Assembly (NCBI GenBank): GCA_964011275.1
Contig: CAXGOB010000068.1
Coordinates: 1-26,133, forward strand
DNA length: 26,133 nt
Source: UBA7328 sp002471345
GTDB lineage: Bacteria; Bacteroidota; Bacteroidia; Chitinophagales; Saprospiraceae
Direction: 5' to 3'
Shown here: positions 1-8,411 of the stretch, one piece after another
How positions within the stretch are numbered: the first letter of the stretch is position 1
Layout: the number at the start of each line of letters is the position of its first letter
Notes under the pieces: model-generated
What the model was told of the DNA's origin: nothing
What the model saw: the letters and a program-made list of their open reading frames with translations, nothing else
Database searches by the model: none
Translations under genes and position numbers: made by a program

Positions 1-10
1 CTTCTAACAA

Positions 11-732
11 ATGTTCACTTTTCTAAGAAAAATAAGGAAATCTCTAATAGATTCATGCAGTGCTAAGAAGTACCTTCTTTATGCAATAGAGGAGAAATAT
101 CATTGGTAATGATAGGGATTCTCCTGGCCTTACAAGTGAACAACTGGAACATTGAAAGGTCTAATAAAACAGAAGAAGCCAAAATTCTTAGAGGAATGCA
201 AGTGACTTTGAGTTCTGATCTTATCGAATTCAAATCCACATTGCAATGGGCAATAAAATCAGAAATTCGTATAAATTCTCTTCAAGAAATCATGTCTTCT
301 GGAGTCCAAGTAGATTCTTTGGATTTTCTTTTTGGATCAGTTTACGGAATTCATTCATTTGACCTTTATTCGTCATCATATGAAGTATTAAAATCAAATC
401 GACTCAACTTGATAAAAGATGATTCTATTCGACAACTTATTGTCACCATTTATGATACACATTTGAAAAACATCCTAGGTTTCAATGCAATAGAAAACAA
501 TGTAAACTTTGATGTGCTCAGGCCTTATTATCTTAACAACTTTTCAAATATCCGATCCCTGAATAATGCAACACCAAAAGATGTGGATAAAATATTGAGC
601 GATGATTACTTTCAAAACATTGTTGATTATCGATTTACTGTGCTTAGATCTAATATCTTAAGATATCATCCCAATGTTGTTCAGGACATAGAAAAACTCC
701 TTAACCGTATTGACAACTATCTTAATGGTTAA
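11..732 (+). pseudogene. DUF6090-type membrane protein, copy 1, frameshifted
   Basis: This is the first of eleven copies of a family I recognise as DUF6090 (about 240 residues, one N-terminal membrane helix, function unknown). The ATG at 11 opens the usual leader (MFTFLRKIRKSLIDS) and reads into the membrane helix as far as YLLYAI, then hits a stop at 107-109. From 91 onward the family sequence resumes in another frame (GEISLVMIGILLALQ, NNWNIE) and stays open to 732. Two extra bases, GA at about 89-90 next to GGAGA, explain the shift exactly. The C-terminal part carries the family's core motif (YEVLKSNRLNLIKDDSIRQ). A TTG at 103 could start a shortened protein, but that would remove the basic leader and half of the membrane helix. 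It is therefore a disrupted gene or a sequencing error. Confidence 0.85.
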
Positions 733-840
733 ACTTTATTTATTGCATTTTCCGGTTTATATTTTCCGAAGATCTTTAGTTTCTTTCTTAAGATAAAACT
801 TGAAAGAATCAAATGAATCTACTCGATAATTGGCATTTTT

Positions 841-848
841 TATCTTTG
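841..848 (+). promoter_or_regulatory. Candidate -7 box (TATCTTTG) before copy 2
   Basis: TATCTTTG matches the Bacteroidota -7 consensus TAnnTTTG fully and sits four bases before the ATG at 853. Initiation from it would give a leaderless or nearly leaderless mRNA. I see no clear -33 TTG at the usual distance, so the assignment rests on this box and on its recurrence before other copies (3677 and 18660). Confidence 0.35.
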
Positions 849-852
849 AGAT

Positions 853-1620
853 ATGCTCACATTCTTTCGTAGAATTAGAAAAGGTTTATTCAGTGATGGT
901 GCTACATCAAAATACTTTCTTTATGCAATTGGTGAAATAGCTCTGGTCGTCATTGGGATATTGATCGCTTTACAGATTAACAATTGGAATCAATATAGCA
1001 AGGATGAAGCTTTAGCCAAAGAATATCTATATCGTATCAAAGCAGATATTGTCAAAGACACTTCGGTTTTTAATAGTATAATCAAAAGAAATCTTGATTT
1101 AAGAGAACGTATTAAAGAATCGATGGTCAAGATGTATTCCAAATTCGATAACAGAGATCAAGTCATTGAGGTCATGGCGGTGTATGACGAAGGTCTCAAT
1201 AACGTTTTTGTTTCAAATAACAATACGTATACAGATTTGCTGAGTACAGGTAATTTACGTCTGATTAAGAATATAGAATTGAAGGATGTGATTGTAAGCC
1301 TCTATAGCCATTATGAAGAGAAGAAAAAATTGATGGATTCTGACAAGAATTGGATGGATGGGATTGCCATCAATATGGACTCAAATGTCAATTTTATCAA
1401 ATTCTCGAATGAGATTATTGACATCTTTACGCAGCCCGAAATGCTTTCTGACGAAGAATGGGTATTTATGAATGATCAAAAGAGCATAGAGTTTCATTAT
1501 GTGATCCGAGCATTTTCATCCATAGCATGGAGCCTCTCCGTAAGTAATGATTATTATAATGAATTGATCTTATCCTGCAATGATGCACTTTCAGCAATTA
1601 ATGAAGAAATATCAAAATAA
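853..1620 (+). CDS. DUF6090-type membrane protein, copy 2
   Basis: Intact 255-residue member of the array. Residues 1-14 form the basic cytoplasmic leader (MLTFFRRIRKGLF), about 20-45 the single membrane helix (YFLYAIGEIALVVIGILIAL) followed by the family signature QINNWN, and the rest is predicted to lie outside the cytoplasmic membrane with coiled-coil-like helices. The second family motif is at about 125-150 (YTDLLSTGNLRLIKNIELK). The function is unknown; by its architecture it is a membrane-anchored protein with an extracytoplasmic helical domain. The start is fixed by alignment with the other copies. A TATCTTTG box lies four bases before the ATG. The S9 peptidase gene begins 15 bases downstream on the same strand, so the two are probably cotranscribed. 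Confidence 0.85.
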   Translation: MLTFFRRIRKGLFSDGATSKYFLYAIGEIALVVIGILIALQINNWNQYSKDEALAKEYLYRIKADIVKDTSVFNSIIKRNLDLRERIKESMVKMYSKFDNRDQVIEVMAVYDEGLNNVFVSNNNTYTDLLSTGNLRLIKNIELKDVIVSLYSHYEEKKKLMDSDKNWMDGIAINMDSNVNFIKFSNEIIDIFTQPEMLSDEEWVFMNDQKSIEFHYVIRAFSSIAWSLSVSNDYYNELILSCNDALSAINEEISK

Positions 1621-1635
1621 AAAAGAATATTAGCC

Positions 1636-3603
1636 ATGACAAAAAAGATACTTAGCATTTCTGTAGTACTCCTCACATTTATATTGACAATAGGTGCGCT
1701 GCAGTCTTACGCTCAATCCTCTCTAAACTTAGATCATCTTCAAAGTGTAAAAACACTAAATAGCCCACGCCTAAGTCCTGATGGATCTCATATGCTTTTG
1801 ATTTCGAGAGAAGTAGATTATGACAACAATAAATATATTAATACTTTATTACTGATTGACAAAGCGAATGGCAGCCATCGGTCCTTGACACATGATCGCC
1901 CAAGAGTGAGTCAACCTGAGTGGTCTCCAGATGGATTATCAATCACTTTTCTTGCCGCTGATACCGATAAAAACTCGCAAATATTTAGTCTGCCTTTTGG
2001 AGGAGGAGAAGCCATTCAATTGACTAAAAATGAAACGGGTGTAATGGCATATCATTGGAGCCCAGATGGATTATCAATCGGATACCTTTCTAAAGACAAA
2101 GCCCCTAAAAAAACTGATGATCAAAAACACTTAAAATCTTTTGAAGTAGGTACAGATTGGTATCTTGCCGAAAGTCCCGCTCTGCCGACTCAACTGTGGA
2201 TTTATAGCCTTGATGGAGAAGAACGTCGATTAACATCAAGTGAAGGTGGGTTGAACACTTTCACTGGTGGATTTGAATGGTCTCCAGATAGCAAGAAGAT
2301 TGTATACCTGAGTCAAGATCGGCCTCATTCAGGAGAGTTCATTCACAGTAATATGGAATGGATCGAAGTGGAGTCAGGTGAGACTCACGAGCTATCGGAA
2401 AATTTTGGACTCATCGCTCCAATTTTCTCGAAAGACGGCAGTAGTATTTTGTATAGAAAACCAAATGGAAGTGAGCCGTTCTTTGTGCCATCTGGATTAT
2501 ATCAGTATAACCTTGACGGGCCTAGTGATAAAGGTCCCTTATTTGACTTAGACCGAAACATTGAATACTGTGATTTTTTATCGGACGGTCGTATTCTGAT
2601 TGTAGCAAACAATGGGACAAGTAAAGGCATGTGGGTAGGTGATTATGATGGAAGTTATAAAGAACTTGACCTTAATAGCATAATTGCCAACGATATCCAC
2701 ATTGGAAATACTGATGAGCTGGTTTTCATTGGATCAACTGGAACTCAAGCTCCCGAAGTTTTCTATATGTCAGATATAGATAGCAAACCAAAAAAAATCA
2801 CTTCTTTTAACAAATCTGTTACTGACCTTAATTTAGGCCATGTTTCATCAGTGACATGGGAGACTGATGGGCATCACGCAGATGGCGTGATTACTTACCC
2901 ACCTGATTATGTAGAAGGACAATCTTACCCATTACTACTTTATATTCATGGAGGCCCAATGGGTGCTTCGTTGACCAGTTTTGATTTCTATGCCCAAGCA
3001 ATGGCTTCTGAAGGATGGATCATTTTCAGACCTAATTATCGAGGCAGCAATAATTTGGGGAAGACTTATCAACGGGCAGTTGTTAATGATGCAGGAGCTA
3101 GACCAGGAAGAGATGTCATGGCTGGGATAGAAAAATTAAAAGAAATGGGCATTGTAAACGAAGATCGCATGGCAGTATCAGGCTAGTCCTATGGTGGATA
3201 TATGACTGTATGGTTGACTTCACATTATCAAGTTTGGAAAGCAGCTGTAGCAGGAGCCTCCGTGACAGATTGGTTTGATTGGTATAACTTGGCAGATATG
3301 AATCGTTGGTCTGGATATGGCCTAGGAGGATCACCATGGCTCAATGATAATGCTGAGAATTATTGGAAACAATCTCCAATTACTTATGCTCATAAGATTC
3401 AAACACCAATGCTAATCTTACATAATACCAAAGATCCTCGGGTTACTGTAACTCAATCATTCAAACTTTTTTATAATCTGAGGGATCGAAATGTAGAATG
3501 TCAATTTATTGCTTATCCCTTACCAGGACATTTTCCACAAGACCCTGTGCATCGCTATGATGTTTATAAGCGTTGGATTGAATGGATTAAGGATCGTTTG
3601 TAA
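1636..3603 (+). pseudogene. S9 family prolyl-oligopeptidase-like peptidase, interrupted by in-frame TAG
   Basis: A 656-codon reading frame with one internal stop (TAG, 3184-3186). Residues 1-26 are a signal peptide ending near SYAQ. The N-terminal half is a TolB/WD-like beta-propeller with several SPDG repeats. The C-terminal half is an alpha/beta hydrolase of the acylaminoacyl-peptidase/dipeptidyl-peptidase group of S9: HGGP oxyanion region, then SG-stop-SYGGYM around the nucleophile, Asp at about codon 600 (HNTKDPR) and His at about 632 (PGHFP). The stop lies at codon 517, where S9 enzymes normally have Trp (GWSYGG), so a single TGG-to-TAG change explains it. Ser518, Asp and His are all still encoded in frame after the stop. 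Without readthrough the product ends just before the nucleophile and would be inactive. The intact enzyme would be periplasmic or exported and cut short peptides. Confidence 0.9.
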
Positions 3604-3676
3604 AAAAGGAACTATCAAATCCTAAGACATTAATCTAAATCTGTAGATTATGAGCTTACATTCTCTTGTATACTGG

Positions 3677-3684
3677 TATCTTTA
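3677..3684 (+). promoter_or_regulatory. Candidate -7 box (TATCTTTA) before copy 3
   Basis: TATCTTTA sits four bases before the ATG at 3689, the same spacing as the TATCTTTG box before copy 2. It differs from the Bacteroidota -7 consensus TAnnTTTG only at the last base. No convincing -33 element was seen. Confidence 0.3.
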
Positions 3685-3688
3685 GGAT

Positions 3689-4438
3689 ATGCTCACCTTT
3701 TTACGAAAAATTAGAAAATCATTGATTGATTCTGGGAGATCTAAGAGCTATCTGCTTTATGCATCTGGTGAAATATTTCTTGTGATGATTGATATTCTGC
3801 TAGCATTACAAATTAATAATTGGAATGAACACAGGAAAGATCGAATTCAAGAAGACAAAGTCTTATCTAGTCTCTTAGAAGATTTTCGATACTCCCAATC
3901 GCGATTAAGTATGTCCTTGGAAGCTTTTGATCAGGAAATCCTTAGGCTGGAATCTAGCATTAGAATGATTGGTCTAAAGCATGAAAACCTGACAGATGAT
4001 ATGAAAAACAAATTAGGAGAGTCTGGATATCGCAACACAGCCTTAGCCGAAGGGACTTTGAATTCTATTCTGAATACCAACAAACTTGAATTAATAACTA
4101 ATGATACTCTAAAGAGTCTTCTTACAGCGTATCCTGCAGAAATAACCAAATTCAAAAATCAGGCCTTGAATGTAAAAAACATAGTATTGAATATTCATCG
4201 ACCTGTACTTGAGAAATATGTATCTCTCACTACATTCATATCAGAAGACATTATAAAATTTCCTGATTTAAATAAGCATGCTTATCCATCAGATTTTGAT
4301 GGACTTTTAAAAGATAGATTCTACCAAAATGCACTAGTAGATCGTTTATTACAAACAGGAAATTTACATTTTGTAGCTCGCAACTTTCTCGCACGGACAG
4401 ACCGGATCATAGGATTAATCGAAAAAGAGCTAAATTGA
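3689..4438 (+). CDS. DUF6090-type membrane protein, copy 3
   Basis: Intact 249-residue member of the array. The leader (MLTFLRKIRKSLIDSG) and helix are conserved, but the helix reads LVMIDILLALQ, with Asp where nearly all copies have Gly (IGIL). That is an unusual charge inside a membrane segment. It is followed by INNWNEHRKDR and an extracytoplasmic helical region with the second motif (LNSILNTNKLELITNDTLK, about 116-134), then the C-terminal pattern YPSDFDGLLKDRFYQ, also seen in copies 5, 7 and 10. It ends in a short amphipathic helix (RIIGLIEKEL). Function unknown. It starts 85 bases after the peptidase gene. The Asp substitution may impair insertion or may mark the copy as degenerating. 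Confidence 0.85.
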   Translation: MLTFLRKIRKSLIDSGRSKSYLLYASGEIFLVMIDILLALQINNWNEHRKDRIQEDKVLSSLLEDFRYSQSRLSMSLEAFDQEILRLESSIRMIGLKHENLTDDMKNKLGESGYRNTALAEGTLNSILNTNKLELITNDTLKSLLTAYPAEITKFKNQALNVKNIVLNIHRPVLEKYVSLTTFISEDIIKFPDLNKHAYPSDFDGLLKDRFYQNALVDRLLQTGNLHFVARNFLARTDRIIGLIEKELN

Positions 4439-4515
4439 TTTAGCTATAGAATGTCAATGCCACATCTTAAGATTATTAATCAGGTTGCAAAAGCTCTCAT
4501 ATCAACGCATAACAA

Positions 4516-5244
4516 ATGCTAACCTTTCTCAGAAAAATAAGAAAATCTCTAATAGATTCTGGTTCAAAAAGAAAGTATCTCCTTTATGCTTTAGGAGAAA
4601 TAGCCCTCGTGGTAATAGGAATTCTAATTGCTCTTCAAATCAACAATTGGAATGAAAAAAGCAAGACTGATCAATATAAATTGCGACTTCTTCAAGGGTT
4701 GAGCAATTCAATTCAAAATGATCTGCATGATTGGAATTACATTCTTAGTCAAAATCATGAAGGAGACTCGTCTTACTATGTGATTGTCAATTTTTTAGAG
4801 AACAGTCTACCCTATTCAAAATCGCTTAATAGAGACTTTCACAAAGCTTTGAGAGGATGGTATCACGAACTGAATATTACTGCTTTTGAAACCATAAAAG
4901 GATATGGCTTAAATTTCATAGAAAGTCAGAAAACTGTTGATCATATTTCTGATATGTATGAACGGTGGCATAAGATATATGCCAAGACAAATGAGAATAG
5001 AAATGCTTTCTACAATTCTGTGGCTGGACCATATTTGTTTGATCATTTTAAGCGAAGAATAGGTGAATCTGGAAGTGAATTTGTTCCAATCGATCCTACT
5101 GAATTAATCGATGATCATAAATTTAGATCCATTCTTGAACAACAGCAGATATTTCGTAAAGCAATGATAAGATGGCAAGAACAAATTCTTGGGGATATGC
5201 ATGATTCTATAGAATTGTTGGAAATAGAAATGAAGCGGTACTGA
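4516..5244 (+). CDS. DUF6090-type membrane protein, copy 4
   Basis: Intact 242-residue member. The N-terminal 46 residues match the family consensus almost exactly: leader MLTFLRKIRKSLIDSG, helix YLLYALGEIALVVIGILIAL, then QINNWNEKS. The C-terminal half is strongly diverged from the neighbours, rich in Trp and Tyr, and retains the core motif as FETIKGYGLNFIESQKTVD (about 119-137). Function unknown. It follows copy 3 by 77 bases on the same strand. A 12-base perfect inverted repeat followed by a T run, 41 bases downstream, could terminate this transcription unit before the carotenoid genes. Confidence 0.87.
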   Translation: MLTFLRKIRKSLIDSGSKRKYLLYALGEIALVVIGILIALQINNWNEKSKTDQYKLRLLQGLSNSIQNDLHDWNYILSQNHEGDSSYYVIVNFLENSLPYSKSLNRDFHKALRGWYHELNITAFETIKGYGLNFIESQKTVDHISDMYERWHKIYAKTNENRNAFYNSVAGPYLFDHFKRRIGESGSEFVPIDPTELIDDHKFRSILEQQQIFRKAMIRWQEQILGDMHDSIELLEIEMKRY

Positions 5245-5285
5245 TGAGCTGGTATATCTAAAAACAACAAGTTCACTTAATGAAC

Positions 5286-5333
5286 AATAATTTATTATTT
5301 CTTTGAAGGGGAAAGTAATAAATTATTATTTTT
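5286..5333 (+). terminator. AT-rich inverted repeat with T run, possible terminator
   Basis: AATAATTTATTA (5286-5297) and its perfect reverse complement TAATAAATTATT (5316-5327) flank an 18-base loop in which TTTC and GAAA can extend the stem past a bulged G. Five T residues follow (5329-5333). It lies just after copy 4 and before the Lacal_2735-like and crt genes. The stem is almost entirely A:T, so it is weak for a rho-independent terminator; a protein-binding site is the alternative. Confidence 0.4.
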
Positions 5334-5436
5334 GTTTACCATATTCTCGTTTTTATTAAACATTTAATCTTGTCTTTTGTCTAAGAATAAGATAACGTCA
5401 AATATTGATCTATTACCCAAAAAATTAAATAATAGT

Positions 5437-5610
5437 ATGTTCAATTTTCTAAAGAAGAAATCAAAACTAGAACTTCTAAATGAAAAATATCAAAAGCTTC
5501 AAAAAGAAGCTTTTGAATTATCATCTTCTAACAGAACAAAAAGTGATGAAAAGTATACTCAAGCAGATGAAGTACTCAAACAAATTGAACAACTTAAAGT
5601 TTCAGAGTGA
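5437..5610 (+). CDS. Lacal_2735 family small protein
   Basis: A 57-residue highly charged helical protein. It starts MFNFLKKKSKLELLNEKYQK and carries the pattern EAFELSSSNRTKSDEKY-x-x-A-x-x-x-x-KQIE, which I recognise as the Lacal_2735 (DUF6435) family of short Bacteroidota proteins with no assigned function. I chose the ATG at 5437 because family members begin with MF-x-x-F/L-KKKS; an upstream in-frame TTG at 5377 would add 20 residues that do not resemble the family. No signal peptide or membrane helix is present, so it is probably cytoplasmic with a short coiled coil. It lies 36 bases before crtI on the same strand and may be the first gene of the carotenoid unit. Confidence 0.8.
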   Translation: MFNFLKKKSKLELLNEKYQKLQKEAFELSSSNRTKSDEKYTQADEVLKQIEQLKVSE

Positions 5611-5646
5611 CATGCTAATTTTTCTAAGCGTAAATAAGATTTCATT

Positions 5647-7119
5647 TTGAATCAAAAAGTAATAATCATCGGTGCTGGATTTTCTTCATTATCTGCTGCA
5701 TGCTATCTGGCAAAGAAAGGATATGAGGTTCAAATACTTGAAAAAAACGAACAACTTGGTGGCCGTGCACGACAGCTGAAAAGAGATGGATTCACCTTTG
5801 ATATTGGACCCACATTTTATTGGATGCCAGATGTTTTTGAGTCCTTTTTTAATGATTTTGGAAAAAATACAAAAGATTACTATTCTCTCAAAAAGTTAAA
5901 CCCAGCGTATCAGGTTTATTTTGGGAAAAATGATAGTATATCAATCCCGGATAACCTGGAGGAGATTAAAGCAGAGTTTGAAAAAATAGAAAAGGGAAGT
6001 GCTCAAAAATTAGCAAAATTCATAGATAACGCTGCAGAGAATTATAGCATAGCAATAAATGATTTAGTCTACAAACCAGGAGAGAACATATTTGAGATTA
6101 TAGAACTGAAAACATTAAAAAGACTGCCTCTTTTTTTTAAGAGTATAAAATCTCAAGTGTCACAATACTTTAGAGATCCTAGACTGATCAAAATAATGGA
6201 ATTCCCAGTTTTGTTTTTGGGGGCCAAGCCTAGCAATACACCGGCTTTTTACAACTTCATGAACTATGCAGATTTCGCTCTTGGCACATGGCATCCTGAA
6301 GGCGGAATGTACAAGGTTGTTGAGGCTTTTGTAAATCTCGCTAAAGATCTAAATGTAAGAATTGAAAATAACATTTCAGTTGAGTCAATTATAGCTGAAG
6401 GCAACCAAGTTCAAAAAGTTCGAACTAATAAAGGAGAATTCGAATGTGATATTCTCTTAAGTGGAGCAGATTATGCCCATACTGAAAGCCTTTTGGATAA
6501 AAAATTCAGATCATATTCCTTTAATTATTGGAATAAAAAAACTTTTGCTCCTTCTGCTTTGCTTTTTTATGTTGGCTTTGATAAAAAACTGAAGAATGTG
6601 TCACATCATACCTTGTTCTTTGATACAGATTTCGCTCCTCATGCCGATGCTATTTATGATAATATGAGGTGGCCTGAAAAGCCGCTTTTCTATGCCAGTT
6701 TTCCAGGAATTACAGATAGCCTAATGTCTCCAATGGGTAAAGAATCTGGTGTTTTCCTTATTCCTATAGCACCTGATCTTGAAGACACGCCAGAAATTAG
6801 AAAAAAGTATTTTGATATTATCATAGATCGAATAGAAATTATGACTCATCAAAAATTGAAAAACAAAATCTTATTCCAGGAAAGTTATTGCATAAAGGAA
6901 TTCGTATCAGACTATAATTCTTATAAAGGAAATGCCTACGGATTAGCAAACACGATATGGCAAACACATATATTAAGACCGAAACTCCGTAGTAAAAAAC
7001 TTAAAAATTTATATTTTGCAGGACAATTGACCGTACCTGGCCCTGGGGTGCCGCCAAGTATAATCTCAGGCAAAATAGTCAGTGAACTAATTCATAAATA
7101 TCATGAAAGAGATATTTGA
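5647..7119 (+). CDS. crtI: Phytoene desaturase (CrtI type)
   Basis: FAD-dependent carotenoid desaturase of 490 residues, the normal length for CrtI. It removes hydrogens stepwise from 15-cis-phytoene to give lycopene. The N-terminus has the dinucleotide-binding motif (VIIIGAGFSSLSAACYLAKKG, then LEKN and LGGRAR), and the C-terminus has the CrtI signature LYFAGQLTVPGPGVPPSIIS (about 455-474). The start is TTG at 5647; no in-frame ATG lies close upstream and the beta strand begins at once. It overlaps crtB by 17 bases, so the two are translationally coupled. The window has no crtE (geranylgeranyl diphosphate synthase), so precursor supply is encoded elsewhere. A role as a different CrtI-family oxidase is possible but unlikely given the partner genes. 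Confidence 0.93.
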   Translation: MNQKVIIIGAGFSSLSAACYLAKKGYEVQILEKNEQLGGRARQLKRDGFTFDIGPTFYWMPDVFESFFNDFGKNTKDYYSLKKLNPAYQVYFGKNDSISIPDNLEEIKAEFEKIEKGSAQKLAKFIDNAAENYSIAINDLVYKPGENIFEIIELKTLKRLPLFFKSIKSQVSQYFRDPRLIKIMEFPVLFLGAKPSNTPAFYNFMNYADFALGTWHPEGGMYKVVEAFVNLAKDLNVRIENNISVESIIAEGNQVQKVRTNKGEFECDILLSGADYAHTESLLDKKFRSYSFNYWNKKTFAPSALLFYVGFDKKLKNVSHHTLFFDTDFAPHADAIYDNMRWPEKPLFYASFPGITDSLMSPMGKESGVFLIPIAPDLEDTPEIRKKYFDIIIDRIEIMTHQKLKNKILFQESYCIKEFVSDYNSYKGNAYGLANTIWQTHILRPKLRSKKLKNLYFAGQLTVPGPGVPPSIISGKIVSELIHKYHERDI

Positions 7120-7939
7120 TCAGTCGAGTTATAAGATAAGTAAGCTCATCACTAATGAATATAGCACTTCATTTTCTACAGGTATATACCTATTTGATTC
7201 CAAAACTAGGCCCACAATTTATGCCATATATGGATTTGTCAGATATGCTGATGAAATAGTCGATACCTTCAATGACTATAATCAAAGTGAATTGTTAACC
7301 AAATTCATCCAAGATTATGAGTTTGCTTTAAAAGAGAAAATCAGCCTGAATCCAATTTTAAACTCATTTCAAGAAGTAGTAAATAAATTTGGACTTCATA
7401 CTCTTGTAAATAGTTTTCTGGAAAGCATGAAAATGGATCTAGAAAAAAGTACGTACTTAAATAAAGAGGAGTTAGAAAAATATATCTACGGATCAGCGGA
7501 TGTAGTTGGGTTAATGTGTTTGAAAGTATTTGTAAAGGGAGATGAGAAAGAATACCAAAAGCTAAGTCCATATGCTATGAAGCTTGGGTCCGCATTTCAA
7601 AAAGTTAACTTTCTGAGAGATATTAAACATGATAAGGACCATTTGGGCCGCTCATACTTCCCAGAGGTCAACTTTGATTGTTTCTCTGAAGAACAAAAAA
7701 GATTAATAATAGAAGACATTAAAGAAGATTTTAATCAGGCAGTAATAGGGATCAAGCAGCTCCCCTCTAACTGTAGATTAGGTGTATATGTAGCTTATAA
7801 ATACTATCTTTCGTTACTAAATAAAATATCTGTTAATCCTGCAGAACAAGTGCTAAATAAAAGAACGAGAATACCGAATTATATAAAATTATACTTACTC
7901 AATAAAGCGTACATCAGGTACCAGATAAATGCTTTATAA
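7103..7939 (+). CDS. crtB: Phytoene synthase
   Basis: Squalene/phytoene synthase family protein of 278 residues. It condenses two geranylgeranyl diphosphates head to head into phytoene, the first committed step of carotenoid synthesis. Both Asp-rich metal-diphosphate binding motifs are visible: DEIVD at residues 50-54, and NFLRDIKHD at about 169-177 followed by the conserved GRSYFP. The ATG lies within the end of crtI (17-base overlap) and the stop is 7 bases before crtZ, so it sits in the middle of a tightly packed operon. No signal peptide; expected cytoplasmic and membrane-associated. Confidence 0.94.
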   Translation: MKEIFDQSSYKISKLITNEYSTSFSTGIYLFDSKTRPTIYAIYGFVRYADEIVDTFNDYNQSELLTKFIQDYEFALKEKISLNPILNSFQEVVNKFGLHTLVNSFLESMKMDLEKSTYLNKEELEKYIYGSADVVGLMCLKVFVKGDEKEYQKLSPYAMKLGSAFQKVNFLRDIKHDKDHLGRSYFPEVNFDCFSEEQKRLIIEDIKEDFNQAVIGIKQLPSNCRLGVYVAYKYYLSLLNKISVNPAEQVLNKRTRIPNYIKLYLLNKAYIRYQINAL

Positions 7940-7946
7940 ACTTTAA

Positions 7947-8411
7947 ATGATGGAATATCTTGCTTTTTTTGCTGTAACAATATCGATTTTTCTTTTTATG
8001 GAAATCGTTACATGGTGTACTCACAGGTACGTGATGCATGGTTTTCTTTGGTACCTACATGAAGATCATCACCAACCGAGATATAATGGAATATTCGAAA
8101 AGAACGATATCTTTTTTGTGATTTTTGCCGTCCCTAGTATTATGTTTTTCTATTATGGACTAGAACCTCTCTTAAATTATAAATTTTTTATTGGCTTAGG
8201 TATATTGTTCTATGGAATTGCCTACTTCTTAGTTCATGATGTTATAATTCATAGAAGATTTAGTTGGTTTACTAATATCAGATCACCCTATCTAAAAGGG
8301 TTACGCAAAGGTCATAAAGTACATCACAAACATCTGGGCAAAGAAGATGGTGAATGTTTTGGTATGCTCTATGTACCTCTAAAATACTTTCAAGATTACT
8401 ACAAGAAATGA
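7947..8411 (+). CDS. crtZ: Beta-carotene 3-hydroxylase (CrtZ)
   Basis: Membrane di-iron hydroxylase of the fatty acid hydroxylase superfamily, 154 residues. All ten histidines of the CrtZ pattern are present: HRYVMH (26-31), HEDHH (38-42), HDVIIH (97-102) and HKVHH (123-127), i.e. HX4H, HX2HH, HX4H, HX2HH. Hydrophobic segments at about 5-22, 55-72 and 80-98 fit an integral membrane protein. It hydroxylates the beta-ionone rings of beta-carotene to cryptoxanthin and zeaxanthin. The start is ATGATG at 7947 or 7950. Its TGA overlaps the next ATG (ATGA at 8408-8411), so translation is coupled to the cyclase. Confidence 0.94.
   Translation: MMEYLAFFAVTISIFLFMEIVTWCTHRYVMHGFLWYLHEDHHQPRYNGIFEKNDIFFVIFAVPSIMFFYYGLEPLLNYKFFIGLGILFYGIAYFLVHDVIIHRRFSWFTNIRSPYLKGLRKGHKVHHKHLGKEDGECFGMLYVPLKYFQDYYKK

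Noticed and set aside
3184..3186. Selenocysteine or pyrrolysine at the internal stop of the S9 peptidase
   Set aside because: The codon is TAG, not TGA, the family residue is Trp, and nothing in the window supports pyrrolysine machinery. A TGG-to-TAG change is the simplest account.
5377..5436. TTG-initiated extension of the Lacal_2735-like protein
   Set aside because: The extra 20 residues do not match the family, whose members start at the position of ATG 5437.
8354..8407. Upstream extension of the lycopene cyclase from ATG 8354
   Set aside because: It would overlap crtZ by 58 bases and add residues unlike the family; the ATGA overlap at 8408 is the normal start.
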